Assembly: GCA_033675265.1 (NCBI GenBank)
Contig: JAUJYZ010000125.1
Span: forward strand, 578,501-642,500
DNA: 64,000 nt
Direction of reading: 5' to 3'
From: Actinostola sp. cb2023
Taxonomy: Eukaryota; Cnidaria; Anthozoa; Actiniaria; Actinostolidae
In this document: in pieces, positions 42,317 through 57,300 of the stretch
Position numbering within the stretch: position 1 is the first letter of the stretch
Layout: the number at the start of each line of letters is the position of its first letter
The notes under the pieces: generated by a model
The model's database searches: none
What the model saw: only the letters and a program-made list of their open reading frames with translations
What the model was told of the DNA's origin: nothing
Translations under genes and position numbers: made by a program

Positions 42317-45300
42317 GTGAGTTTTTTGAACATTTATTTAGTATTTGCATGCCAAACAACTAATAAACAGAGAGTGAATGAAGCATCTTACAGACAGATC
42401 AATTTTTGTATTTCAAATCGAAAAGAGCCCGATAGATATGATTTCTGCTGAATGTTCTTGGATTGTGAATATTAGCTTGTGTTTCCATACTAACCCCTCC
42501 CAGGATGGGTCAACATTTGTCTTTCTATCACGTGATGCGTATGAGAGTATGACATTGCTCAACCGCTCAACCAAGATGGCGGAAGTATGCAACCCCATCG
42601 TCCAAAAAATCCATAAAAATACAGAAGCAAACGAGTGATTTGTCCAATCTTACTTAGTGTCCAGGGTGCAACGAGTCACTCTTTTCAGTGAGAAAATTTG
42701 AAGCACCATCGATGATTTTACATTGTAAAACATTGGCAATTTTATACTAGCATATCGCTTTGAGTGCCAGCCTTGACAAGAATTCAAGGCGTATATGTTG
42801 ACGTTTTGTCGCATTTGAACATTCCTTCTGCAAACTTTATACAAGTCTGATCGTCATCTCACGATAACTGAGTCAGATTCTTCCACGCAATGGAGCCAAA
42901 GGTAGTTATGTATTTTTGTTGTTGTGTCGTCATGCGTAGCAATGCAGTGCAAGAATTGTTGAATTTCCAAATGAATACTGTCAATAAATGCACAGTCGAT
43001 GGATATTACGGATATTGTGGACGTGGTACTATTCATTATTCATAAATACGCTCTCTTTGATCGACGGTATCTCGGATGTACTGCCAGTACGTCAGAAACA
43101 TAGCGATGGGTCATGGGAATGATTTATAATGACGATCTGTCCTAAAGCGGAAATTCATGAACTAAAAATACTAACTTAACTTCTATTGTGGAACTTCTGT
43201 TGTTGTTGGATCCATTTTGTAGCATTTTAGAATGTCTAGCGAGTTACTGTATTCATTAATAATAGATACAATAATGAATATTACAATGTCAATGTCGTAC
43301 CTGTGTCGTACCGAAGGTAAGATGAAAATTCAGATACAATATAAGCTTAAGGACGTTCGCGGGCAAAAAAACTAAACATGTTTTTTCCCTGAAACTTCGT
43401 ATGGTGAAATAAGATCATTATAGAAGCTAAATGAGCAAATAAAAAATGGGGGTCACCGACTTCGCTATGGAGCCAGATTTTTTCAAAGTATACCCTTTTT
43501 CTGATCGAAAATTACGTGCGTTCAATCCACGGAAAGACGAGAATGACAGGAATTTTTTGGTAGAAAAACTAAACGGATTGCTAAAATTTTCTTCAAATGG
43601 CTATCTAAGAGTTTATACAAGTAATAAAATTATGTACAAAGATTTGTGAATATGTAGAAACAACCTGTAGTTTTTGGCTCATGTTTACAGTCACCACGTA
43701 GCCATCGACGACTCTTTCGCGTGAAGTTTTCATCTAAATTCGTGTTTTTATCAAAATCTAAACATATTTTTACTCGGGCCCTTCCGAAGGAAGCCCGAGT
43801 TAGAAAATGCGTTTTCTTCTATCATTATTTTTCTTCATAGGACACAAAATGTGAAGTATGTGAAGTATGTGATCTTATCGGTACAAAAAATGCGAAGTAT
43901 GTGATCGTATCGAGTTCCAAGATTACTCAGCAGATAAGAAAGCAAGCTACACTCTGTCCCAAAATATATGCGGGTTCCCATCCGATACTTGAAGCGATAT
44001 ACGAATTTGAAGCAAATGAAATCCTGGCCAAATAATAACGAGATTTCGACAGCAGTTCTGAATGAAATCCGTAAATGAAAACTAAAAACATGCAATCATT
44101 GTTTTAACAAGCAAATCAAACGGAGAGCTTGGACTTGGTTTCAAAAACCCGTTTAAAAGGTATCCAACAATAAAATGAAACACATTTCTGAGAAATATAA
44201 TGATTGAAGTTTATTTTATTCCATGTTTGAAACATTCGGAAGGAAAAGGAATCGTAAAAATCGTACTTCAAAACTTCATCAAAGCAAATAGGCCGTCATC
44301 AACGCCACGGACTAAGCAAGGTCAATGTACGAAATTTGGGCATAACTTCGAATGAAATTCCTAGTTCTGAATGGACTTTACGATGAGCCTATGTTGTATG
44401 GCGAAGTCGAGCCATCGATCACTTCCTTTTAAACACGATCATGCAATCATTGTTTTAACATGAGCAAGATCAATGTACGAAATTTGGGATCAGTGCTTGC
44501 TGCATGACTGCCGTCACGCCGTGGTTTCATTATAATTAAACTCACGACCAACGCCGGTCATGTATAACTCCATCTATTGACAGAAAGCTATATGTACAGA
44601 AGTCATGCAAACAGTCGAGCCAGTCGAGTTATTTTCAGTAACTCATGATGGATGTTTATTTTATTCCACGTTTGAAAAATTCAGAAGGAAAAGGAATCGT
44701 AAAAATCGTACTTCAAAACTACATCAAAGCATTTAAGGAAAGCAAGGTCAATAGTTCGTAAATCGAGATCGTATAGCCCTTCATCTGGCAGACATATAGT
44801 CTCCCTCGTCACGCAACTGTCAGTCATTGTCAGGTCTCTCCTCACGCAACTGACATTGTCCTTTTCATAAGCCCGAGTGTACGCTCATTGAGCGTCTTGT
44901 TTTCTTTAAATTTGGTACATAGGGAGCTTTTATGATTCTTTGTAAAATCACAAAATAAAAAATGGGGGTCACCGGTATCGTTCTCGAGATATTAGCCGAT
45001 GAAAATCGTCTACGTAACATGCGTGACTGGCTGCCATCTTGGACGTGAGGAAAGAGGACTGGACCGAGATGATTCGAACCTTGATTTTATGCGCAGAAAA
45101 TGCGCGTGAACAATGCGCGCGAACGTCCTTAAGTCAATATGCTGAGATGCTGCAAATGTGGTAAACTGCTTATTCAAGGTTGATGATACAAGTGAGATAC
45201 AAGTAGCTTTCACTGAGAAAATTAATGTTAAAGTTTCTGTACATTGAGGACAATTTTGTATCAGATTTATAAAACGCATTGCATGTGGCTATGATTTCTA

Positions 45301-48300
45301 TTGTATTTTGCTCATGAATTATTAATGAGTTGGATAACTTACATTTACATTTCTCTCACTCTATACAAACACCCCCAACTATCTCCAAGCCGGCCCTGCC
45401 AACCCCCCACCATCCTGTCCCCTGTGTCCCTGTTCATAGAATATTTTTTAAACTGTAGTTTAAAAAAATAATACATTTTAATGGTATAATACACCACTTC
45501 ACGGTTCTGTTGAGTACCCATCAACAAATATGGTACAACTACATGGTTGAGAACATCTCAATTTGGCATTGATCAAATACAGTAGATGTAGTACATGTAT
45601 GAAAGTATCAATGCCAATGTCGACTTGGAACCATTGTTCCCTGTTACTGAACAGAACCATGAAGTGGTATATTGGGAATAACGGAGTAAAAAACTTGGAA
45701 CAAGACTACTTAATTGTTGTATGTCTAGACTACTACTGTGGCTTACAGCTACATCTCTCTCTCTCTAAAATTGTGAAATCCCTGCTAATAGAGCAATTCA
45801 CCTCTATTCACTAGATTGATTTGTTTGTCTGAGGTCTGAGTGGCCACGATTCCATATCCTTGTTTTCACTAATGATTCATCAATATAAAAAATGAGCTTT
45901 TGCATGTCAGGTTTGAGTTGCCATGGTAAATTTATATACTTCTTCAATTTTGTATAATTTGTTTGAATTCTTGATATATACCATTCTTTTTCTAAAGCTA
46001 AAAGTATAAGATTACAATGTAGGTACAATACATAGATATTCAAACAAAGGGTCAGGTAGACGTCAGTAAAACCTGTTTAAACATGGAAGACAAACAATGG
46101 AACTAAGCTTTTCAGATGAACAATGACATTTCCTTGACAACTGCTACTCAGCTTTGATATTCCATACATGTACATATACATGTAACAACCAATGAGAGCA
46201 TTAGTCTTGTGTGGCAGTGATGATGTAAGAGAGTGAGTGGGTTTACCAAATAGTGGTCATTGTATTTGAAGATAACTAAGGCAATTCAAGGAAGAGTAGC
46301 CAACATTTTGTACTCAAAACTAACATCTAAGGTTTTAAAGGAAAGGTACATGTATTGTTGTAATGGTTCTTATGTACATGTATGTACGACCAGTATAATT
46401 ACTATTCTGTATATGTGGCTAAATGAATTCTAGATTTTGAACTATGATGACAAACTGAGAGTGTATTTTGTCCTTTTGTTTGTCTTAAAGAACATCCATG
46501 TGAGAGTATACGTTCCATTGACTTCTGGAATATGAATATATTCTGGATTATTTCAGCTATTCCACCCACATGTTAATAGGAATTGCAACTCAATCGAATG
46601 ATTATTCCGTTTTATTTCATTTATTGCTATTCTGAGAATATGTTTGTTCAAGAAGTGCTATTTTTTATATTTTCCCTAAAAATCTATTTTCATGTAGGTA
46701 TATCTTTATTTCTTTTTTCTTACTGATAATTCAAATATCATTAAGACTTCCTCTCTTTATGTTATCAATAATTGTATATATGTTTTATGCATAATGCTAA
46801 CATCTTTATCCAAAAACTCATGCTTTAAATTTATATGAGAATGTTTTTTTATTTAAAGTCAATTTTTTGACCTGTTTTTGACCCAATGTGAATCCCACAC
46901 AAAACCACCATCAAAACCTCCTAAATTATAGACCACTTATTACATTTTTTAGTAGATATGAATAATAGTATTGCTTTGTATTTATAATTCATTAACTCCA
47001 GCACAAAATTTTAAATTTTTATTAAAATATCTTGGTATTGAAACAGCAAAGTCACAAGTAATTTATTTCAGTCATGAAAATAAATGTTTTCTTTGAAAGA
47101 CAAAAAGGCTAAAATTCACAGTTGAAAAGTTATTTATAATAGTATGGTAATAACCAACTTTATTTACTGAGGGTAAAACATGTAGCAATCAAAGTAATAA
47201 ACTTGTGGCCCTCCTGACAATGAAAAAGATTAATCAGAACAACATAATTTTTGAATTTTAAATTTGTAAAAATTTAAATGCTATATTATATGATATATAC
47301 TATAAGCTACTTCCATCTGTGTAAAATGTTTTCCTCTCCTTGGAACCCAAAACAACTTACATTAAACCAATTATTGTTTTGTAGGTGGTATTTAAAGACA
47401 AAGCTGGAGTCACAGAGCTACAAGCTCTAGAAGACATCGGCAAAGTTGCTGAGAATGAGTACTCACAAGTCGCTAGTCTTGGTGTAAATGGAATGACATG
47501 CCAATCCTGTGTTAAAAGTATTGAAAAAGCAATGTTGCAAATGAATGGAGTTGGTCATGTTGTGGTTTCTCTGGAAGAAAAAGAGGCTGAAATTAAGTTC
47601 AACCCAAAAGTTACCAATGGGAAGGAATTAGCACAAGCTGTAGAAGACATAGGCTTTGAAGCCACTTTAAAGAGAGTTGTGGATATTTTAACTAAAGAAG
47701 AGATTTACAAGAAGAAAGACTCGTCTGAAGGTGTCAGTGAAATAGTGATCACTGTTCTTGGAATGACATGCCAATCTTGCGTCAAGTCGATCGTAACAGC
47801 TTTAAACAATGTCGATGGTGTTAAGAATGCTACTGTGTCTCTTGAAAATGAAAAGGCAACAATTCAATACAATGGTTCATTAACAACTCCAGAGAAACTG
47901 AGCGAGCTTATCGAGGACATAGGTTTTGAAGCAATTCTCCCTAAAGAGAATTCCCAGCTTCGCAACGCCACTATAAACATTGAAGGAATGACTTGCAATT
48001 CTTGTGTAAGTAATATCGAGGGAAATATTGGAAAACAAAGTGGCGTTCAAAGTATTGACGTCTCTCTTGACAAGAAAGAAGCAGAGATTTCATACTCCCC
48101 AGAAAAGACCACCCCAGAAAAACTTGTAAAAGCAATAGAAGACATGGGTTTTGATGCAATGTTGCTGGCTAATGATTCCAGTAAGGCTGACAAAGATGTG
48201 CAAATGGCTGTCATTGGAGTGGAAGGGATGACATGTATGTCATGTGTTAAAACTATTGAAGGGAGTTTATCCAAAGCCCCTGGAGTTGTAGAAGTTAAGG

Positions 48301-51300
48301 TATCACTTGACCTTAAAAAGGCTGATATCAAGTACGATCCCTCCTTTACGTCACCCGAAAAGCTGCGCGAGGCTATTGATGACATGGGTTTTGAGGCCTC
48401 CATACCACTTAAAGGTGTGTACAGTATATCAAATGGAACATATAAATTTATAGAGCTCTACACCTATAAAAAAAAAACATTGTCTGTGAACTTAACTCAA
48501 GCGTACGCGACTAGACCGAAAGGGAGCATGGGTAGATGGTACATTTTGATGTTTATGATCACATTGAGCAACATGTCTATTTGTGCTTTTATAACCATTA
48601 AGCGAGAATACAACGCAGAACTTAACTTGGCTATGTCAGAATTTAAATATATTGACATACATGTACCCATGCTCCCTTTTGGTCTGGTCGCGTAGGCTTG
48701 ACGGTCAAGTTCACCGACAACGTTTTTTGAAATAGGTGTATCCATATTTGTTCATGGCTCTTTACATTCAGGCAATAATAAAATATTACGAAAATGAAAA
48801 CAAAAAAGTTGAAAAAACTCACTTACACGTACAGGTCTGTACATGTATGAATGATAGATATATTCAAGATTCAACTTGGGACTAAAGTTGTGATATTTGA
48901 TTGAGGATTTTTGCACCATTCAGTGTACCACAGATAATGATTATTTATGACAATAATTAATGTACTAGTAATTTTGATTTATGATGATGTATAAGTAATG
49001 ATGGCAGATCTATGTAATGTTATAATAATGATGATTTATGATAATTTCTTAGTAATGCATGATGATGTGTTTCACTAGGAAAATGCTCGGAAAATGTCAG
49101 CCACAAAATACGTCCATGTACTTTTTTTTGCATTAAGCAAAACCAAAACCCTCTCACTATTTATGCACTTGTCGACTGTTTACAGATCATACTCAACAGT
49201 TTGTGCACAGAATAACAAAAGCCGCATTCAATGTGAACAAACAATATTAGCACATCTTTCAAAGAACTATTATAATGCTATTGATTTCTTAGATACAGAT
49301 TCTCAGTCCAAAGATACCTTTGTGGCCATGGCCAACAAGAAAAAGACAGGACAATGGGGAGTACGATTTAGTAGTGTCAGCAGTCTTGAACAGCCGTCAA
49401 AGACGGAAGAGATTGACAAGGTTTATTTACAAATTGAGGGAATGACGTGCGCATCTTGTGTGGCGAGTATAGAACGATCGCTGATGAAGAAGAGAGGTAA
49501 GGGAAAGTGTATACAGTCAAGTCTCAATGCCAGATACTTCTCTAAGGACAGCTGGATACTTTGTCTTTATTATTCCACTTGTGTGTCATTTTACTATATA
49601 AGGGCAAGAGAACACCCAAAATATGCCAGCGTATTACACAGTAGCTCGTGCGCGCACGAAAAGCATAGAAATGGCTCCAAAACTTCAGAAAACAAAGGAA
49701 CAAAATCAATTGTGGAATAATAAACCCCTTTAAATTTGATGGTTTGACAGATAATACTTGCGGACATTTTACTCATTGCTCGTATTTTTCCTCGCCCTAC
49801 GGGCTCAGAAAAATACTACTCAACTCGTAAAATATCCACGTGTATTATCTGTCAAACCATCAAATAAGCTGTATTTATCTTATAAATTCTGGACATCTCT
49901 TTGGGGGATGTAAACTTCAAGTGTAAGCATCTGTCCTTAGGGTGTCCAGCCTAGAGAACGTTGGCTGATATTAACTTTTTTCTTTTTCAATATATTTGTT
50001 TCTTTTTAGATTAGATTACTCATTTCAAGCAGTACTAAAAATAAATTTATTGTTATGAATTCTGAAACCTTTATTGACATAACAATTAGGATGTACTTCT
50101 CTTTTTTCTCCTCTCAAACTACTTTGTGCATAAGAACTGTATTGTACTCAGTATTCCATACCCATTTAATGTAAAAAATGTCAAACAAATAATCTAATGA
50201 TATGTATGTATCCAACTGAAATACGTTTTCATTCAGACTAAACGTGTAATCAGTAAAAATCTTTATATATTTTACATGAAACAATAAATGTACATGTTTG
50301 TCACAATCACCTGTGTCAACATAACCCATGTGACTCACCCTTCTCTCTACGTACATTGTTACATCATCTCCCAGGTGTCAAGTCTGTACTGGTTGGATTG
50401 CTGGCCCAGAAGGCTGAAGTCAAATATGACAAAGAGAGTATTTCAACAAGTGAAATAGTATGCCATGTCAAGGAATTGGGCTATGATTGTACTCTCATGG
50501 ATAAACAGGGTCAGGGAGAGAATACAGTGAACATTTTAGTAAGTAGTTTACATTTGTATATGACCTCTTTTACCTCCTCTTTGGTTGGGTTACCTATGTT
50601 TAATGAAAGAGAGAGAGGACTTGGGATGAAGAAGGAGGTGTGCGAGGGGGGGGGGGGGGGGGGGTAGGGTAGGGGGGGGGGGGGGGTTGGGAGGGTGGAG
50701 GATAGGGGGGAGGTTGGTGGGATTGGGGGACAAAAGCTCATCTGGGATTGGTGCCCTCCCCAACAAAAAGATAGGGTATCTCAGATTTAAGGAATATAAG
50801 ACACTAGTTTTCCGTGTTATATACTCTGATCTAAACACGCGGGATGTTGGGAGAACAGGAGAGAAGCATAGGAAACCATGACGCGTAGCGGAGTGGTTTC
50901 CAGCTTCTCAAGTGTTCTCCCAAAATCCCAAGTGTTTAGATCAGAGTATATAACACGGAAAACTGTCTTATATTTCTTTTATAAAATAACTACTGCCAAT
51001 GATTTCTTTTTGAAAAAACCCTTTATTTACGCGAGATTCTACTGATCAAATTTGCAATTCTCCTGAAAAGCATCAGAAATCGCCCATCGTCCAATCAAAT
51101 CTCACGAAAGAAATCAAATCAGTGGCAAGCGACTCGACAACTTTTATCTGTGCCGTTTAGTGTTTTGACAGGAAAAACGTTTTGAAGAATGCTATTTTCT
51201 GTCAGAAAATTAAAGAAGAATGCTTCTTACGGCTTCCTTTATCAGTTTGTGTATCCTGTGAATACGAAAAATGAAGAAAAGCTGAGCTAATGAAGACGAA

Positions 51301-54300
51301 TCGCCAACTTTTTGAAATATTTGACAACTAGATGAATGAGCACGAAGTCAGGTAGCCAAATATTCACAGTTGTTGTCGTATTTTTGAATCTTTTCAGCGT
51401 TTTTCTCGACAAGAATGTATAAACGATGGACGTTGTTGAGACATTTGACAATATTTTTTCTCTTTGACATATTTTACTAGATATCATTTTCAGGCTAACA
51501 CTTGTCAATTTGTAGCTACGAGAATCGCTCTGTTTTGTGAGTAAATATGGCTTAGTATCGTTGCTTGGTATTTTCATTCGTTAACTTGAGAAAATATTTG
51601 TAGCTAAATAGAACTCATAGAATGGTTAGTATGTGATTGAGAAAACTGAGCAGTTAGATTATTTAGTTATCTTCGTTTATATTGTGATTTGTGGACAAAA
51701 GTGGACGATTCGTCGCCAGTTTCAGTTGGGAGTTTTTGGTGTGTTTTAAACTCAATTCTTGCAAATTTTCGGTTTCAAAACAGCAAAATCACATCTAGAT
51801 AGAACTTCAACTTGAGAAAACAAGAAAAGCTAATTCTGTGGCTTTTGTTGAAAATATATTTATTAAATAAAACATGTTTAACAGCAGAAAAAAAAATATT
51901 TGGTGTCGATCAAATCCACTGCATCGCTTCAAGGTCTTTCAAGGTCATGACGTAGCGTGTTATTATACTCTCATCTAAAACGGTGTTTTGACCAATCACA
52001 GCGCGCGTTATATCTAAATTATTTTATAAAAGTTTGTATGACATTGGAGGATAGTTATTCCACATGCCATATAAATACATGTATGCTAATAAATAATAAT
52101 AATAACAACAACAATAATAATAAAATAATAATAACCAATTATTATATATAAATTTATGTATGCCAATATTATTCTTTGTAAGGTCAATATCATATGTTTC
52201 CATAGTTACCATTATTATGTGTAACCATAGCAACTAACTTCCTCAGATCTCTGGTATGACCTGCTCGTCCTGTGTTCACCTCATCGAGTCAACTCTATTG
52301 AAACGCAAAGGAATCCTACAGGCTTCTGTTGCCCTGGCAACCAGTAGTGGGCGGTTTGTTTATGACACTGAGTTAACAGGACCAAGGGATATTATTGAAG
52401 CTGTGCAAGATCTGGGGTTTGAAGCTTCACTGTCTTCAGATGATCACAAGATGGATAAAATTGATCATACCAAAGCTATCAGAAAGTAAGTAAAAAAACT
52501 ACACTCTTCTTGGCTCAGTGAGGTATGAGTAATCAGTTGACGTTTTGAGTAATCATGACTAACGGTTGGAGAAAATTATCACAAAGGAAAAAGTTATTTA
52601 CCAGCCTAGGTCGGTCTGGATAGGGAAAAACTGTGTCCTCGGCCTTGAAAACGGCAATACGCTGAAGACCTTGGGCACAGTTTTAACCTATCCGGACCTC
52701 CTAGCCAGTAAATAACCTCTATTTATTATAAATATATTGATTGATTAATTGATTGTTTCCCCCCATTTAATACTATCTTGTTACTCCTTCTCAGGTGGCG
52801 AAGGTCGTTCCTCTTCTCTCTCATATTTGGGCTTCCTGTCTTTGCTATTTTTGTTACATACCACGTGATTTTTGAAGAGTTGGGTAGAACCAAACCCAGA
52901 GTGTATATAGTACCTGGACTGTCCCTGGAAAACCTGCTTATGTTTATACTCTGCACCCCTGTTCAGGTGAGACAGTAATTTCAATTTAAAAAAAAAATCA
53001 CATTTAAAATGCAGTGTATTTATGTTTATGGATGTGTGAGTCTGGGTCATATTTCTCCGGCCCTAATAATACTGTTTTTGGCCTCAAACTCAAAAAACCC
53101 AAAAATGGAGAGGGTGCGTATGTATATCAGTTCACCTTGCTTCCACTTTCTTATTTATTCCTTCATCCAGCCCATAGTTATTGTTATTTTTGATACATGA
53201 TTGTTTGGTGTTAGCTAGTTAAAATGATATTAGTTCTCTTACCACTGAATTTCTCTTTTTGCAGTTCCTCGGTGGAAGACATTTTTATGTCACCGCGTAC
53301 AAGGCTCTTAAACACGGTTCAACAAACATGGATGTACTGATCATGTTGGCTACTACCATAGCGTACACCTACTCGGTACGTTGAAATTTGGTCTTTGACC
53401 AAAGTAATCCAGATGGCGGATCACAGACACTACTTTTGACCATAATCCTTTGCAAGCATTACCTCGCAGAAACACATTGTTCACGTTTTAGAGGATTGAC
53501 GTGTATTAAACCAAGTCATATTACTATTTCTACAGATCATCATAGTCGCTGTGGCAATGGCAGAGCAAAGCCCAAACAGCCCCATGACCTTCTTCGACAC
53601 CCCTCCTATGTTACTAGTATTCATCTCGCTTGGGCGTTGGATGGAGTACGTAGCCAAAGGCAAGACATCAGAGGCGTTGTCTAAGTTACTGTCCCTACAA
53701 CCTTCAGAGGCTGTAATGGTTAAGGTAATCCCAGGAACCAACACTGTAATCGAAGAGATGGTGCTGAATGTTGATCTTGTTCAAAGAGGAGATATCTTGA
53801 AGGTAAGTTTTAAACATGGGCATTGTTGGGCAGCTTTACTGGACATTGCATGGTTTCAATTCTGTGATCTCAGTTGTCGGTTACTGATGAATTATCGCGT
53901 GAAAAAGCTGAACAACAACAGCAACAGCTACCAACGATAACAACAATAATTCATAAATTGTAAAACCATAATTGCAGGGGGAAAAAAATCCAAAAACCAC
54001 AGACAGCCCAAATAAAATGCGTGCCTTTTTTGATAGATTTCCTGTGATAGAGCACGCGCACGGGGATCCCTGTGCTGAGTATAAACTTCTTATGTTGGGC
54101 TGACGCGCCCGCAGAGATCCAGGATCCAAAACCTGGGCTCCTGCCAAAACATAATTCTATTTTCATTAACATTGTTGTTATTGATTCCCTATATTATTAT
54201 TATTATTATTATTATTATAGGTAGTGCCCGGTGCCAAGATTCCCGTAGACGGGCGTGTCATCCACGGTACATCCATGGCAGACGAGTCTCTCATCACCGG

Positions 54301-57300
54301 TGAGTCCATGCCGGTCCCTAAGAAAGTCGGAGACTCGGTGATTGGAGGTACGATTAATCAGAACGGCTCCATACTAATCGAGGCAACGCATGTGGGACAA
54401 GACACAACTTTATCGCAGATTGTCAAACTCGTCCAGGAAGCACAGACGTCGAAGGTAAGAAAATGAACTCTTGTTTACCCACAGTCAGCCTTCTCTAAGT
54501 CGAACACCTTTTGGAGCAAGGTTTACTGCCCGCCTTATGAGGTGGCCGCCTTTGAGAGGTTGAGAGTGCAGTGACAGTACAACAGCGACAACAGGCAGCC
54601 CAAACATTGTTTCTGAGGCTACTTATAATGAATAAAAAAAGATATTTGAATTGTATGCGCGCGTCTTTTTTGATGGATTTCCTGTGGTAGAGCGCGCGCG
54701 CAATATGTTCATGCTGGGTTCCCTGTGCAGAGAAACGTATTATGTTGGGCTCCTGTGCGCGTCCCGCAAGAAGCGCCCGCAGAAATGTAGTATTGATCTT
54801 ACAGAGGTGTCGCGCTTAGAAGGGGGTGTCAATCTTGAGTGATCTGACGTTAATTTTCTTGTCACTAACAAACTACCATTTATTGTCAGGCTCCCATTCA
54901 GAAGTTTGCGGACAAGTTGTCTGGATACTTTGTTCCCATTGTGATTCTTATTTCTATATTAACGCTAGTCGTATGGCTTATTATTGGATATGTCAATGTC
55001 AATCTACTGCGTAAGAAATTTAACGTAAGTATCAACGAGTACTCCTTCTTTGTTACGTAAGTTTGTACTTGGTTCTGATTTCGTCAGTCCCCAGGCTCAC
55101 GCCCCCGCATATGCAAGCAACCGCTGGCAAACTGCCTCAGGTTTAACTTAGTCTAAATTTCATTTAGCCACATTAAAACCGCGCTATCTCGACCTCGGTT
55201 ATCTCGCACTCACCACTATCTCGACACAAATATATATTCCTTAATTGGATCTCAAATTAATTTTCTTGTGAAGTTCACACTTCCCTCCCCTCCCCTCCCG
55301 AAACAAAACAAAATTCCCTTGTTCATAAAGTCATAGGAGGTTCTGTCTTTATCTTCGCAGCCTGAAAATGACAACAAACACGAGTTCATCATAGGTTTCG
55401 CATTCCAAGTAAGCATAACCGTCTTGGCCATTGCCTGCCCTTGCGCACTCGGTCTGGCCACACCCACAGCCGTGATGGTAGGTACGGGGATTGGGGCCCA
55501 GAATGGAATACTAATTAAAGGTGGAGAACCACTGGAGACTGCGCACAAGGTTAGTGATGTCACACAATCGAATGGAACATTTGCATTGCGTGACAGTTTT
55601 CTTTGTCACGCATTATGCTTATGGGATCGTTTTCCTTTTAGGTGACGGCAGTCGTGTTTGACAAGACAGGCACCGTAACGCATGGTACTCCAGAAGTCGT
55701 TAAGACAGCCTTGTTTGTAACCCCAGATGTGTGTAGTCTACCCTTGTTGTTAGCATTAGCTGGGACGGCAGAGAACAGTAGCGAACATCCTCTGGGTGTG
55801 GCTGTTACCAAATATGCTAAGAAGGTACAGTAAATAGACTTTTGAATGAAACAGAAATTATATGTATCGAAATGTGATAAGGAGTGACATGAATTAATGA
55901 GATGTGTTGGCGACGATACCAGGCCTGCATGAATCCCGCGGAAAAATCCGTAGAGCTGTTGTCCTTCGTTGCATTTTTCACATCAGGATTGTTCGTACGA
56001 GAAAAACGACAGCGAAGAAGACTACAAAACAGCAGCAGCAGCAACTACAAATGAACAACATCATCATCGACACTCATTGATTTGCAGCCTGTTGAACAAT
56101 CAATTTTTATATAAAAAAGACTGAACAAAATCAATCAGAGTGATACAATTTGTTCTTGTGTTTTCAGGAGCTGCAGGCAAAAAACCTTGGTCAGGTCAGT
56201 GATTTCGAGGCAGTTCCTGGATTTGGTCTATCTTGTACTGTCTCTGGTGTCCAGGAACTCTTGAACGTGAAGAAGAACAAGAACATTGAGAACGTGCAGG
56301 TGGTCGTACGTGGGGAAGTCATCGACCGTATTCAGGACACCAGCCCTATTGATGAAGGTAGGAAAACTAAGGGTGGTCGTAGGTGGGGAGGTCATCGACC
56401 GTATTCAGGACACCAGCCCTATTGATGAAGGTAGGAAAACTAAGGGTGGTCGTAGGTGGGGAGGTCATCGACCGTATTCAGGACACCAGCCCTATTGATG
56501 AAGGTAGGAAAACTAAGGGTGGTCGTAGGTGGGGAGGTCATCGACCGTATTTAGGACACCAGCCCTAACAATGAAGGTAGGCAAACTAAGGGTGGTCGTA
56601 GGTGGGGAGGTCATCGACCGTATTCAGGACACCAGCCCTATTGATGAAGGTAGGAAAACTAAGGGTGGTCGTAGGCGGGGAGGTCATCGACCGTATTCAG
56701 GACACCAGCCCTAACAATGAAGGTAGGCAAACTAAGGGTGGTCGTAGGTGGGGAAGTCATCGACCGTATTCAGGACACCAGCCCCTATTGATGAAGGTAG
56801 GAAAACTAAGGGTGGTCGTAGGTGGGGAGGTCATCGACCGTATTCAGGACACCAGCCCTAACAATGAAGGTAGGCAAACTAAGGGTGGTCGTAGGTGGGG
56901 AGGTCATCGACCGTATTCAGGACACCAGCCCTAACAATGAAGGTAGGCAAACTAAGGGTGGTCGTAGGTGGGGAAGTCATCGACCGTATTCAGGACACCA
57001 GCCCTATTGATGAAGGTAGGAAAACTAAGGGTGGTCGTAGGTGGGGAGGTCATCGACCGTATTCAGGACACCAGCCCTAACAATGAAGGTAGGCAAACTA
57101 AGGGTGGTCGTAGGTGGGGAGGTCATCGACCGTATTCAGGACACCAGCCCTAACAATGAGGTAGGTAGGTGGGGGCAAACTAAGGGTGGTCGTGGTCGTA
57201 GGTGGGGAAGTCATCGATCGTATTCAGGACACCAGCCCTATTGATGAAGGTAGGAAAACTAAGGGTGGTCGTAGGTGGGGAGGTCATCGACCGTATTCAG

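Noticed and set aside
45062..45090. GGTTCGAATC on the minus strand, like a tRNA B-box
   Set aside because: No A-box or cloverleaf could be formed upstream at the needed distance.
48415..48695. Continuation of ATP7 exon 2 reading frame as normal coding sequence
   Set aside because: GTGTGT donor at 48415 in phase 1 joins correctly to 49293, and the continuation is a foldback element. Kept only as a possible retained-intron product.
49094..49292. Upstream part of the open frame before ATP7 exon 3 as coding
   Set aside because: The acceptor TTTCTTAG at 49285-49292 gives the right phase from exon 2; the earlier part has no HMA similarity.
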